Shown piece by piece: positions 1 through 8,035 of a stretch of 64,000 nt of DNA. The notes beneath the pieces were generated by a model that was not told the origin of the DNA, ran no database searches, and was given only the letters and a program-made list of their open reading frames with translations. Position 1 is the stretch's first letter. Each line of letters begins with the position of its first letter. The DNA lies in the NCBI RefSeq assembly GCF_016411825.1, contig NZ_JAEKMH010000005.1, forward strand, positions 62,001 through 126,000. Reading direction: 5' to 3'. A program made the position numbers and the translations under genes. Origin of the DNA: Devosia sediminis (GTDB lineage: Bacteria; Pseudomonadota; Alphaproteobacteria; Rhizobiales; Devosiaceae).

Positions 1-1
1 C

Positions 2-142
2 GAGCATCTGGGGCTGAGGCTGAGGACCGGCCGCCACATGGTGATCGCCGGAGCCCGGCACGAAATGTTCATGGAAAGCGACACCATCCGCGGGCAGGTG
101 CTGGCCGCGTTCGACGCCTTCATCACCCAGCAGAGCAGTTGA
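2..142 (+). CDS. alpha/beta hydrolase (lysophospholipase-like), C-terminal end only
   Basis: Partial gene: only the last 46 codons are inside the window and the frame is open to the left edge, stopping at TGA 140-142. The end of the protein reads GARHEMFMESDTIR and then a helix AAFDAFI. This resembles the C-terminus of PldB-type lysophospholipases and monoacylglycerol lipases, where the His of the Ser-Asp-His triad sits in a G-A-x-H-E segment. Nothing can be said about the N-terminus or the substrate. The family call rests on this one motif. Confidence 0.6.
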   Translation, partial: EHLGLRLRTGRHMVIAGARHEMFMESDTIRGQVLAAFDAFITQQSS

Positions 143-168
143 TCACGATTGCCGCGGCATCGATTGCG

Positions 169-180
169 CTAAAGCTTTAG
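169..180. repeat. 12-bp perfect palindrome CTAAAGCTTTAG
   Basis: A perfect palindrome lies between the hydrolase stop and the start of the Tad operon, about 60 bases before the GTG at 242. No T-tract follows it, so it is a poor terminator candidate. It could be an operator for the downstream operon. Confidence 0.35.
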
Positions 181-241
181 TAAGCATCCAGAACGTATTT
201 TCCCCAAGGGCCAGAAGGGCCTGGCGGGGAGTCCGAAGACA

Positions 242-1594
242 GTGCGCATCGTTGGCCGATTCCTCAGGAATCGCGACGGAAATGTCGCGGTCATCGTCGC
301 CTTCCTGATCCTGCCCATGCTGGTGCTGGCCGGTGGCGCTACCGATATCGCCCGCTTCGAGGCGCATCGGGCGCAGTTGCAGGATGGGGTCGACCGCGCC
401 GTGCTCGCCGCAGCGTCGCTGCAGCAGACGGTACCCGTTGAAACCACCGTCGCCGACTATCTCAAGACGCTCAGCTTCGTCGACGATGTCGATCTCGACT
501 ATGACTATACGACCGGGCTCAACGCGCGCACCATCAAGGTGACGGCGAGCTATGTGATGCCGACCGGTTTCCTGCCGCTGATCGGCATCAACGAACTCAA
601 TGTCGTGGTCGCGGCCACCGCGCAGGAAAAGCGCAGCAATATCGAGATGTCGCTGATGCTGGACTTTTCGGGGTCGATGGCGGGTAGCAAATATACCTCG
701 CTCAAGTCTGCGGCCACCCAGTTCGTCAACACGATGATTACTCCGCAGACATCGAGCTTTACCTCGCTCAACATCGTGCCCTATGCCGGGCAGGTCTCGG
801 TAGGGCAGACCATATTCGACGCGATGCACGGCGCGCGCTCGCATTACAACTCGTCCTGTTTCCTCCTGTCACGGCCCGACTATGGCGCTGGCCTCATCAA
901 CCTGGCCGGGCGCGCGCAGGTGCCCCATTTCACCCGGTGGAATGGCTCGGACGAGAAGCCGACCCTGCCGGCAAACATGAATCCGGGCTGGTGTCCTTCG
1001 GACAACACCGCGATCACCTTTATGTCCAACAACCGGACCGATCTCGTGAACAAGATCGCCGGCTACCAGATGTATGACGGGACCGGCACGGCCATTGCCA
1101 TGAACTGGGGCCTGATGCTGCTCGATCCGGCGCTGCGCCCGCTCATCATGCAGGCGGTGGCCCACGGCATGGTGCCCGCCGCTTTCGCCGGCCGGCCGGC
1201 CGACTTTCACAGCGCCAATACGCTCAAGGTGCTGATCCTGATGACCGACGGCGCCATTACCGAGCAATTCACCGCCAAGGATCCCAGCAAGGATGTGCGC
1301 ACGGGAGCCAATTGGAAGCTTCTGCGCGACACCACCTACAATACGGACCAGACGACCACGGAGACCAAGAAGCATTTCAATACGGTCTGCGCGGCGGCCA
1401 AGACTCACGGGGTGATGGTCTTCACCATCGGCTTCCAGCTCAGCGACAGCGATGCCAACCAGTTGGCCATGAAGAACGAGCTGCGCAATTGCGCCTCCAG
1501 CGCTTCGCATTACTACGACGTGCAGGGGCTCAACATCGCCGCAGCCTTCAGCGCGATCGCCACCACCATCCAGAAGGTCAAACTGACGCAATGA
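242..1594 (+). CDS. TadG-like pilus assembly protein with von Willebrand factor A domain
   Basis: A 450-residue protein starting at GTG 242. The N-terminus carries the class III signal/membrane segment typical of TadG (R-D-G-N-V-A-V-I-V-A followed by a hydrophobic run, about residues 11-32). A vWA domain follows, with a MIDAS-like DFSGSM at 141-146 and further blocks (LILMTDG, about residues 332-338). TadG proteins are membrane-anchored and help assemble or anchor Flp/Tad pili at the cell surface. It is the first gene of a three-gene operon with two TadE-like minor pseudopilin genes, joined by overlaps. The core tad machinery (tadA, B, C, cpaB) is not in the window. The family call is firm; the exact role is inferred. 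Confidence 0.85.
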   Translation: MRIVGRFLRNRDGNVAVIVAFLILPMLVLAGGATDIARFEAHRAQLQDGVDRAVLAAASLQQTVPVETTVADYLKTLSFVDDVDLDYDYTTGLNARTIKVTASYVMPTGFLPLIGINELNVVVAATAQEKRSNIEMSLMLDFSGSMAGSKYTSLKSAATQFVNTMITPQTSSFTSLNIVPYAGQVSVGQTIFDAMHGARSHYNSSCFLLSRPDYGAGLINLAGRAQVPHFTRWNGSDEKPTLPANMNPGWCPSDNTAITFMSNNRTDLVNKIAGYQMYDGTGTAIAMNWGLMLLDPALRPLIMQAVAHGMVPAAFAGRPADFHSANTLKVLILMTDGAITEQFTAKDPSKDVRTGANWKLLRDTTYNTDQTTTETKKHFNTVCAAAKTHGVMVFTIGFQLSDSDANQLAMKNELRNCASSASHYYDVQGLNIAAAFSAIATTIQKVKLTQ

Positions 1595-2124
1595 CGCCGC
1601 CGCGCACCCTTCTGCGACGCTTTCTCGGCAATCGCCTCGGCTCGGCAGCGATCGAATTCGCGCTGGTGCTGCCTTTGCTCGTGGTGCTGACGGCCTCGAC
1701 GCTCGAGGCCGGCTGGATCATGGTGCAGACCATCATGCTGGATCGGGCGCTCGACCAGACGGTGCGGGAATTGCGGGTCGGCACCTTTGCCAATCCGACC
1801 CAGCAGACCATGCGGGAGCAGGTCTGCGCCCGCGCCGTGGTCCTCAATGACTGCGAAAACACGATGGCGCTGGAACTGTTCGAGATCACGCCCGCAGGCG
1901 CGGGTTATCCGACGGACAGCTCCCGCTGCGTCAATCGCGACAGTCCGATCGCGCCGGTGCTGCGCTTCACACCTGGGGGCCGGTCGACAATCATGTTCGT
2001 GCGCGCCTGCTTCGTCGTCTCGCCGCTGACGCCAGGACTTGGCCTTGGCCTGGCGTTGCCCAAGGATGCGAGCGGCGCCATGCGCATCCTGGCCAAATCC
2101 GCCTTTGTCAACGAGCCAATCTGA
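1591..2124 (+). CDS. TadE-like minor pseudopilin
   Basis: A 177-residue protein whose ATG overlaps the stop of the TadG-like gene (ATGA). This overlap fixes the start rather than the longer upstream open frame. The N-terminus has the TadE hallmark: a short basic stretch, then G-S-A-A-I-E-F-A with the conserved Glu, then a hydrophobic helix (about residues 18-40). TadE and TadF are processed by the prepilin peptidase at such a site and act as minor pseudopilins of the Flp pilus. The rest of the protein has several Cys (for example in VCARAVVLNDC) that could form disulfides in the periplasm. Confidence 0.85.
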   Translation: MTPPRTLLRRFLGNRLGSAAIEFALVLPLLVVLTASTLEAGWIMVQTIMLDRALDQTVRELRVGTFANPTQQTMREQVCARAVVLNDCENTMALELFEITPAGAGYPTDSSRCVNRDSPIAPVLRFTPGGRSTIMFVRACFVVSPLTPGLGLGLALPKDASGAMRILAKSAFVNEPI

Positions 2125-2648
2125 TGCGCAGGAGGCACGTAGCGGCAGATCTGGTCCGCAACGAGCGTGGCGCCTCGATCATCGAGTTCGCCCTCCTCGC
2201 GCCCGTGCTGCTGTTTTTGCTGCTCGGCACGGTGACGCTGTTCGACCTCTTCCGGACGCTGCAGAACGTTGAGAAGGCGACCTTCACCGTGGGTGACATG
2301 ATGTCCCGCGAGAACGCGGCGATGACCCAGGCCAAGCTCGATAACATGTTGACGCTGGTGCGGCAGATGTTGCCCACGGCCAATGATGGCGGGCTACGGG
2401 TCTCCAGCATCGTCAAGCAGGGCGGGCTCCTGGTGGTGAAGTGGACCAAGACGGTGGGCAGCAATGTGCCGACGACGGCGCTGCCGGCCTCGGTGATCCC
2501 CGATGTGGCCGAGGGGGATTCGGTGATCCTCACGGAGAGCTTCGTGCCGCATCGTGCTGCCTTTGGCCTCTTCGGGGCCGATTCAGTGGTGTTCGGCGCC
2601 CAGGCCGCGCATCGGCCGCGCTTCGTCTCGGCGATCGCCTTCCAGTAA
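2124..2648 (+). CDS. TadE/TadF-like minor pseudopilin
   Basis: A 174-residue protein. Its ATG at 2124 shares one base with the preceding TGA, so translation is probably coupled. The N-terminus N-E-R-G-A-S-I-I-E-F-A-L-L-A-P-V is a classic TadE motif with the invariant Glu in the membrane helix (about residues 14-38). The remainder is predicted to be extracytoplasmic. With the two upstream genes it forms a compact pseudopilus-accessory operon of the kind found in Rhizobiales away from the main cpa/tad locus. Whether it is TadE or TadF cannot be decided from sequence alone. Confidence 0.85.
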   Translation: MRRRHVAADLVRNERGASIIEFALLAPVLLFLLLGTVTLFDLFRTLQNVEKATFTVGDMMSRENAAMTQAKLDNMLTLVRQMLPTANDGGLRVSSIVKQGGLLVVKWTKTVGSNVPTTALPASVIPDVAEGDSVILTESFVPHRAAFGLFGADSVVFGAQAAHRPRFVSAIAFQ

Positions 2649-2651
2649 GGC

Positions 2652-3446
2652 TCAGGCGGCGTTGACGAGCTTGAGGGTGTTTTCCAGCAGTTCCGGGGTC
2701 GCCGCGGCCACGACATTGCCGCCGCCGGTGGGGTCCGAGCCGTCCCAGCGGGCGATGGCACCCCCAGCCTCGCGGATGATCGGCACCAGGGCGGCTATAT
2801 CGTAGGTATTGAGGTAGGGCTCGATGACGAGATCGGCCTGCCCGGCGGCGAGCAGGGCATAACCATAGCAATCCATGCCGAAGCGTTGGAGGCGCGTGGC
2901 GCTTTCCACGGCCGCCCACTTATCCCAGAACTCGCCCTTGAACAGGTTGGGCGTCGTGGTGAAGACCTTGGCCTGGCCCAGCTTGGTCTGGCCGCTGGTG
3001 CGATTGGCTTGGGTGACATCGCCACGGCGGTAGGTGGAGCGGCCCGGCACGGCCAAGAATTCCTCGCCGATAAAGGGCTGGCTCATGAGCCCGGCCACGG
3101 CGACGCCGTCGACGGCAAAGCCGATCAGCGTACCCCAGACCGGTGCACCGGAAATGAAGGCGCGGGTGCCGTCGACCGGATCGATGATCCAACTGAAGCG
3201 GCTCGTGCCTGAAACGCCCCATTCCTCCCCGATGATGGCGTGATCCGGAAAGGCATCGGCAATGATGCTGCGGATAGCGGTTTCGGCGCCCTTGTCGGCC
3301 TCGGTGACCGGATCGAACCCGCCTTCGAGCTTGTTGTCGATGGCTAGCGGCGTGCGAAAAAGCGGCAGCGTCAGGCGGGCAGCGGCCTCGCCGGCCGCGC
3401 GCAGCGTGGTTTCCACAAGGTCAAAATCAATCTCGGCAACACTCAT
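2652..3446 (-). CDS. hisN: histidinol-phosphatase, inositol monophosphatase family (HisN type)
   Basis: 264 residues from ATG 3446. The inositol-monophosphatase fold is shown by its metal-binding motifs: GEEWG (73-77), WIIDPVDGTRAF (86-97) and YDIAALVPIIREAGG (215-229, third metal Asp at about 216). HisN dephosphorylates L-histidinol phosphate, the penultimate step of histidine synthesis, using Mg2+. Paralogues act on inositol phosphate or PAP, so the substrate is inferred from similarity to the HisN subgroup. A longer in-frame extension upstream has low-complexity composition and is unlikely to be translated. It is convergent with the pseudopilin operon, with three bases between the stops. 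Confidence 0.8.
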   Translation of the reverse strand: MSVAEIDFDLVETTLRAAGEAAARLTLPLFRTPLAIDNKLEGGFDPVTEADKGAETAIRSIIADAFPDHAIIGEEWGVSGTSRFSWIIDPVDGTRAFISGAPVWGTLIGFAVDGVAVAGLMSQPFIGEEFLAVPGRSTYRRGDVTQANRTSGQTKLGQAKVFTTTPNLFKGEFWDKWAAVESATRLQRFGMDCYGYALLAAGQADLVIEPYLNTYDIAALVPIIREAGGAIARWDGSDPTGGGNVVAAATPELLENTLKLVNAA

Positions 3447-3670
3447 GGGAGGACTTTCCGGCTCGTGGCCAAGGCAAGGCGTTGAATTCATGGCAGATAA
3501 AGCAAGACATCGATAAGTTGAAGACGCCAATTTGCCGTTAGCCAGGACGTGATGCTGTCTCGTTCCTGATTCATTTTTGCAACATGGCCGGTTTGATCTG
3601 TTGTGGATCGCGGTGATGCCGCTTGTGAACCCGGACAAATCCAGTCATCCCGGAAGGGCATGGTGCGTTG

Positions 3671-3757
3671 CCGGATGCCTGGCCTAGGCCGCCACATCCG
3701 GTAAACATCGTTCCTCCCTTGACTGGGGCCGTCTTTGGGGACGGCCCCTTTTTATTG
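3671..3757 (+). ncRNA. mmgR: mmgR-like small RNA (alpha-r8 family, formerly called suhB RNA)
   Basis: The candidate RNA has two hairpins joined by a pyrimidine-rich linker. Hairpin 1: CCGGATG 3671-3677 pairs with CATCCGG 3695-3701, with an inner GGCC-TA-GGCC. Linker: GTTCCTCCCTT (3710-3720). Hairpin 2: GGGGCCGTC 3725-3733 pairs perfectly with GACGGCCCC 3740-3748, followed by TTTTT (3749-3753). This is a Rho-independent terminator on the plus strand, where no protein gene precedes it. From memory, the mmgR family has a conserved UUUCCUCCCU-like single-stranded segment and lies next to an inositol-monophosphatase-family gene and an N-formylglutamate amidohydrolase gene, exactly the neighbours here. 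In Sinorhizobium it limits polyhydroxybutyrate granule accumulation. The 5' end is approximate. Confidence 0.75.
3725..3753 (+). terminator. Rho-independent terminator of the mmgR-like sRNA
   Basis: A perfect 9-bp GC-rich stem (3725-3733 with 3740-3748), a 6-base loop and five Ts. On the minus strand no T-run follows the stem, so it terminates plus-strand transcription. Confidence 0.85.
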
Positions 3758-3762
3758 GGAAG

Positions 3763-4659
3763 TTACTCGGCAGCCGCCTGTTCCTGCATCGGCGCGAGCC
3801 CAGCAAGGGCCACGAGGTCGAGCCCGACCAGGGTCAGGATCAGTCGCTCCATTAACGCCTTCACGGCGTCAAAGCCCGCATGCTTTTCCAGTGTCACCTC
3901 GTTCATATAAAGGTGGCGGCTGATTTCGATCTGCAGGGCATGCACGCCATGCTGCGGCCGCCCATAGGCGCGGGTGCAGAAGCCGCCGGCATAGGGACGG
4001 TTGCGCGCGACCTTAAGGCCGGCGGCGGTGAAGACCGTTTCCACCAGATCGACCAGCGGCGTGGCGCAGGTGGTGCCGTAGCGGTCGCCCAGCACGATAT
4101 CGGGCGTGGCCCGTTCGCCATGGCGACCGATACGCGGCATGGAATGGCAGTCGATCAGCACGGCGAGGCCAAAGGCCGACATGCTTTCGGAGAGGAGTTT
4201 CTGCAGCGCCGCGTGATAGGGGTGATAGATGCCCTCGATGCGCATGCGCGCATCTTCGAGCGTCAGCCGCTCCCGATAGATGGGCTTGTTCTCGGCGACG
4301 ACGCGCGCCAGTGTGCCGAGGCCTGCGGCGACGCGCGGCGAAGTGGTGTTGAACCGGTCCGAGAGTGGCTCGACGAACATGGTGGGGTCGAGTTCCCAGG
4401 GCTCGCGATTGACGTCGAGATAGGCGCGCGGGAAATGCGCGCGCAGCAGCGGCGCGCCCAGATGCGGCGCCCGGGAATAAAGCTCGTCGACAAAGGCATC
4501 TTCGGACTGGCGGATGGAGAGGTGGTCGAGCCTCGCCATGGACAGGAACCGCTCGGGATAGACGCGGCCGGAGTGAGGCGAATTGAACACGACCGGTGCC
4601 ACCAGACGCCGGGGGCGGATGGTTTCGAAGGCCGGTTGATCCCAATAGTCGGATCGCAC
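3763..4659 (-). CDS. N-formylglutamate amidohydrolase family protein
   Basis: 298 residues if translation begins at GTG 4659, which is preceded by GGGGGA at a suitable distance. A much longer open frame exists upstream but lacks family similarity. The N-terminal VVFNSPHSGRVYP block is the signature of the N-formylglutamate amidohydrolase/deformylase family (PF05013), and a second conserved segment LIDCHSMPR follows mid-protein. The textbook reaction is hydrolysis of N-formyl-L-glutamate to glutamate and formate at the end of one histidine degradation route. No hut genes are nearby. In Rhizobiales this gene is typically divergent from cpdR, as here, so the real substrate is uncertain. Confidence 0.8.
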   Translation of the reverse strand: MRSDYWDQPAFETIRPRRLVAPVVFNSPHSGRVYPERFLSMARLDHLSIRQSEDAFVDELYSRAPHLGAPLLRAHFPRAYLDVNREPWELDPTMFVEPLSDRFNTTSPRVAAGLGTLARVVAENKPIYRERLTLEDARMRIEGIYHPYHAALQKLLSESMSAFGLAVLIDCHSMPRIGRHGERATPDIVLGDRYGTTCATPLVDLVETVFTAAGLKVARNRPYAGGFCTRAYGRPQHGVHALQIEISRHLYMNEVTLEKHAGFDAVKALMERLILTLVGLDLVALAGLAPMQEQAAAE

Positions 4660-4917
4660 GCAGTGTCCCCCAATACGGCGGCCCAAAGCCCGCCGACGGT
4701 GTTTATAGCCGGTGTGCACCGGGCCAAATCGCGAAGCAGTTCGGCCCGATGCAACAGTCTCGCGCGGCACGAGAAAATTGTCCAGTTTCGTCGCAATTGG
4801 GCAAACAGCGCGGAAAACCGAGCCCGGAGGACTGTCCGGGTGTTGCGTCTGGCCCAAGGTGGCATAAACATCGGCCCCAGTACCGACTCACTCCCGCAAC
4901 GCCCAAGGGACCAAGAG

Positions 4918-5277
4918 ATGAAGCGAATCCTTCTCGCCGAAGACGACAACGACATGCGCCAGTTCCTGACGCGGGCGCTCAAGAACGCCGGCTATGAAGT
5001 CGTGTCCTTCGACAATGGCCTTTCGGCTTACGAGCGGCTGCGCGAAGAGCCGTTCTCGCTGCTGCTGAGCGACATCGTGATGCCGGAAATGGATGGCATC
5101 GAGCTGGCGCGGCGCGCCACCGAGCTCGATCCCGACCTCAAGGTCATGTTCATCACCGGTTTCGCCGCCGTGGCACTCAATCCCGACAGCGACGCCCCCA
5201 AGGATGCCTCTGTGCTGTCCAAGCCGTTCCATCTCAAGGATCTCGTCAACGAGGTCGAGCGTCTGCTGGCGGCCTGA
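4918..5277 (+). CDS. cpdR: CpdR-type single-domain response regulator
   Basis: 119 residues, a lone receiver domain. Acidic pocket at D9-D10, phosphoacceptor D52 in SDIVMPEMDG, conserved Lys at about 102 in SKPF. The protein ends in Leu-Leu-Ala-Ala, like Caulobacter CpdR, whose terminal Ala-Ala matters for its own degradation. Unphosphorylated CpdR is an adaptor that primes ClpXP and promotes degradation of cell-cycle substrates, including CtrA through a hierarchy with RcdA and PopA. The CckA-ChpT phosphorelay inactivates it. It is divergent from the N-formylglutamate amidohydrolase gene, a conserved arrangement. The 258-bp gap between them must hold both promoters, but I could not pick a convincing one. 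Confidence 0.88.
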   Translation: MKRILLAEDDNDMRQFLTRALKNAGYEVVSFDNGLSAYERLREEPFSLLLSDIVMPEMDGIELARRATELDPDLKVMFITGFAAVALNPDSDAPKDASVLSKPFHLKDLVNEVERLLAA

Positions 5278-5344
5278 GTTTTCCACATGGCGGGGCCAAA
5301 TTGCCCTCCCAAAGCAATTTGCCCGCGGCGCGCATCAAAGGCCC

Positions 5345-5374
5345 TTGACCCCCAGATAGGTTTTATGGTCTATC
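5345..5374 (+). promoter_or_regulatory. candidate sigma-70 promoter of the tRNA-Val pair
   Basis: TTGACC (5345-5350) and TCTATC (5369-5374) are separated by 18 bases, which places a start about 37 bases before the first tRNA. The -10 is weak, so this is tentative. Confidence 0.4.
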
Positions 5375-5417
5375 CGCGCCACCGGAGACGCCCCAGGGCG
5401 TTCCGTCCCGGAGAGAT

Positions 5418-5492
<75 letters not shown>

Positions 5493-5520
5493 TCTCTCTT
5501 TCTTCCCTGCCTCGGGCAGC

Positions 5521-5595
5521 GGGTGCGTAGCTCAGCGGGAGAGCACTGCCTTCACACGGCAGGGGTCACAGGTTCAATCCCTGTCGCACCCACCA
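5521..5595 (+). tRNA. tRNA-Val (CAC anticodon)
   Basis: Acceptor GGGTGCG/CGCACCC, anticodon stem CTGCC/GGCAG with loop TTCACAC (anticodon CAC, reads GUG), T arm ACAGG-TTCAATC-CCTGT, CCA encoded at 5593-5595. It resembles the preceding tRNA-Val(GAC), especially in the D arm, consistent with tandem duplication and anticodon divergence. No obvious hairpin terminator follows. Confidence 0.97.
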
Positions 5596-5649
5596 TCTAG
5601 TTCTCTGAAATCGAAGGTTTTTTAGTCCCAGCCTGCTGGCCGGGCGCGC

Positions 5650-5883
5650 TCAGGTCGTCTCGCCGAAGGGTGGGCCGCCGAGGGGGACGTGGTCGTCGGC
5701 CAGCTCGCTGGCGCCGATGCCGGCGGCTTGCTGAGCGATCTTGGCGTGGACCTGGCCAATGGTCGAGACCGTATGGCCGCAGGCGCTGCAGGCGATCTTG
5801 GTGAGCTCGTCGGCGTCGTCCTCGACGACGACCTGGTTGTCGGCCCCGCAATGGGGGCAGGCGAGGGTAATCTGATTGTTCAT
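5650..5883 (-). CDS. small zinc-ribbon-like protein, function unknown
   Basis: 77 residues from ATG 5883, preceded by a strong AAGGAG. Two Cys pairs, CPHC near residue 9 and CSAC near residue 32, are spaced as in a C4 zinc ribbon. The C-terminal half is short and polar. I do not recognise a specific family beyond a zinc-ribbon domain of the type used for nucleic-acid or protein contacts. It is monocistronic between the tRNA pair and a divergent sensor kinase. Composition is normal for the window. Confidence 0.7.
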   Translation of the reverse strand: MNNQITLACPHCGADNQVVVEDDADELTKIACSACGHTVSTIGQVHAKIAQQAAGIGASELADDHVPLGGPPFGETT

Positions 5884-6072
5884 GACCGGGCTCCTTCCAA
5901 ACTATGAATCCCCGATGGGCACAAGCGTTCCAGCCGGAGCGATTGCGCGTTACGATTCCGGTTGCGCGCCGTGGGCTTTTTCCGGCTGGCAAGTTTTATA
6001 CAGGCGCATGCAACCATTGGCGGGTGAGGTCGTTGGCACTGCCGGGGAAATGCGTGTTGGGAGCGGTCGCGG

Positions 6073-8028
6073 ATGGAAGACGGTATCGGCCAGGCCGATG
6101 AAGAGACTGCAAACGCCCGCTTCAGGCTGCTCGTCGATTCGATCACCGATTATGCGATTTACATGCTCGATGCCCACGGCGTGGTGACCACTTGGAACCG
6201 GGGCGCCGAGCACATCAAGGGCTATAGTGCCGCCGAAATCATCGGCCGGCATTTTTCCGCTTTCTACAGCGAGGAGGACAGGGCCAAGGGCGTACCGGCT
6301 CGGGCTCTGGAGCTGGCTGCCCGCAATGGCAGCTTCGAGGCCGAAGGCTGGCGGCTGCGCAAGGATGGCAGCCGCTTCTGGACCAATGTGGTGATCGATG
6401 CCATCCGGGGTGCTGACGGCGAGCTGATCGGCTTTGCCAAGATCACCCGCGACCTGACGGAGCGCCGGGCGGCGCAGCTCGCCCTGACAGAAAGCGAAGA
6501 GCAATTCCGCAGGCTGGTGCTCAACGTCACCGACTACGCCATCTACATGCTGGATGCGGGCGGGGTAGTCGCCAGCTGGAACCAGGGCGCCGAGCGCATC
6601 AAGGGCTACACGGCCGCTGAAATCATCGGCAAGCATTTCTCGCACTTCTATCCCCCCGAGGACCGCGAGCGCGGCATGCCCGACAGGGGGCTTGAAACCG
6701 CGCGGCGCGACGGCCACTTCCAGGCCGAGGGCTGGCGGCTGCGCAAGGACGGGTCGCGCTTCTGGGCCAGCGTGGTGATCGATGCCATCTACAATGAAGA
6801 GGGCGCGGTGATCGGCTTTGCCAAGATCACCCGCGACGTCACCGAGCGGATGGAACAGCAGAAGCGGCTCGACCAGACGCGCGAGGAACTGTTCCAGGCG
6901 CAGAAAATCGAAGCCATCGGCCAGTTGACCGGTGGGGTGGCGCACGACTTCAACAACCTGCTGATGGTGGTGCTGAGCAGCCTCGACGCCCTCAACCGAC
7001 GGCTGACCCTGGATGAGCGCAGCGCGCGCCTGCTCAACAATGCGGTGCAGGCGGCCGAGCGTGGCGCCCATCTCACCCAGCGCATGCTGGCCTTTGCCCG
7101 CAAGCAGGAGCTCGAACAGCGCGAGGTGGACCTGGTCGAGCTGGTGCGCGGCATGAGCGACCTGCTGGCGCGCACGCTGGGCCCCTCGATCCAGATCGAG
7201 ACGCGCTTTCCGCTGACCCAGCCGCGCATCTGGGCCGATCCCAACCAGCTCGATTCGGTGCTGCTGAACCTGGCCGTCAACGCCCGTGACGCCATGCCCA
7301 ATGGTGGTTCGCTGGTGATCTCGTCGCGGCAGGCCGAGGCCGGCGCCAACCAGTCCCAGCTCGCGCCCGGGCCCTACGTCGTCCTGACCGTCGCCGATAC
7401 CGGCGAAGGCATGGATGCCGAAACGCTGGCGCGGTCCGCTGACCCTTTCTTCACCACCAAGGGCGTTGGCAAGGGTACGGGGCTGGGCCTTTCGATGGTG
7501 CAGGGGATCGCCCAGCAATCGGGCGGGCGCCTGGTGATCGAGAGCCAGCCCGGCAAGGGAACAAGCATCGAAATCTGGCTGCGCGCCGTGGAGAAGTCCG
7601 CCCAACCGGCCAACCCCGCTCCGGTTCGCGTGGAGGAAATGGCCGCGCCGGGGCGGCGCCTCAAAGTGCTGGCGGTGGACGATGATGCGCTGGTGCTGAT
7701 CAACACCGTGATGATGCTGGAGGATTTGGGGCACCAGGTGGTCGAAGCGCATTCCGGCGACAAGGCCCTGCAGATGCTCGAAGCGGGCGGAGACTTCGAC
7801 CTCGTGATCACCGACCAGGCCATGCCGCGCATGACCGGCATGGCGCTGGCTGCCGAGATTGCCCGGCGCTGGCCGGAGCTGCCCGTCATCCTGGCCAGCG
7901 GCTATGCCGAAATCAAGGAAGGGCAGGACCTGCGCCTGCCACGGTTGGCCAAGCCCTTCGGTCAGGCGGAACTGGCTCGCGCGCTCGCCAAGGTCTGCGA
8001 CAGCGAGGGATTGTCCCAGGCGGTCTGA
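6073..8028 (+). CDS. hybrid sensor histidine kinase with tandem PAS domains and C-terminal receiver
   Basis: 651 residues without a membrane segment, so probably cytoplasmic. Order: PAS 1 (about 15-130), PAS 2 (about 142-258), HisKA with the phosphoacceptor H291 in GGVAHDFNN, HATPase_c (N-box NLAVNARDAM 399-408, then DTGEGMD and GTGLGLSMV), and a receiver domain from about 535 with DDD, VITDQAMP and LAKPF. The kinase core is the HWE-unlike, 'HDFNN' class common in alphaproteobacteria. The two PAS domains are closely similar to each other (shared YAIYMLD, IKGY, EAEGWRLRKDGSRFW/QAEGWRLRKDGSRFW and GFAKITRD), pointing to internal duplication. No partner regulator is adjacent. The signal is unknown. 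Confidence 0.9.
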   Translation: MEDGIGQADEETANARFRLLVDSITDYAIYMLDAHGVVTTWNRGAEHIKGYSAAEIIGRHFSAFYSEEDRAKGVPARALELAARNGSFEAEGWRLRKDGSRFWTNVVIDAIRGADGELIGFAKITRDLTERRAAQLALTESEEQFRRLVLNVTDYAIYMLDAGGVVASWNQGAERIKGYTAAEIIGKHFSHFYPPEDRERGMPDRGLETARRDGHFQAEGWRLRKDGSRFWASVVIDAIYNEEGAVIGFAKITRDVTERMEQQKRLDQTREELFQAQKIEAIGQLTGGVAHDFNNLLMVVLSSLDALNRRLTLDERSARLLNNAVQAAERGAHLTQRMLAFARKQELEQREVDLVELVRGMSDLLARTLGPSIQIETRFPLTQPRIWADPNQLDSVLLNLAVNARDAMPNGGSLVISSRQAEAGANQSQLAPGPYVVLTVADTGEGMDAETLARSADPFFTTKGVGKGTGLGLSMVQGIAQQSGGRLVIESQPGKGTSIEIWLRAVEKSAQPANPAPVRVEEMAAPGRRLKVLAVDDDALVLINTVMMLEDLGHQVVEAHSGDKALQMLEAGGDFDLVITDQAMPRMTGMALAAEIARRWPELPVILASGYAEIKEGQDLRLPRLAKPFGQAELARALAKVCDSEGLSQAV

Positions 8029-8035
8029 GCGGAAA

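Noticed and set aside
3880..5277. A 465-codon frame that reads into cpdR
   Set aside because: The upstream part is antisense to the N-formylglutamate amidohydrolase gene. Only the last 119 codons, from ATG 4918, are a real protein.
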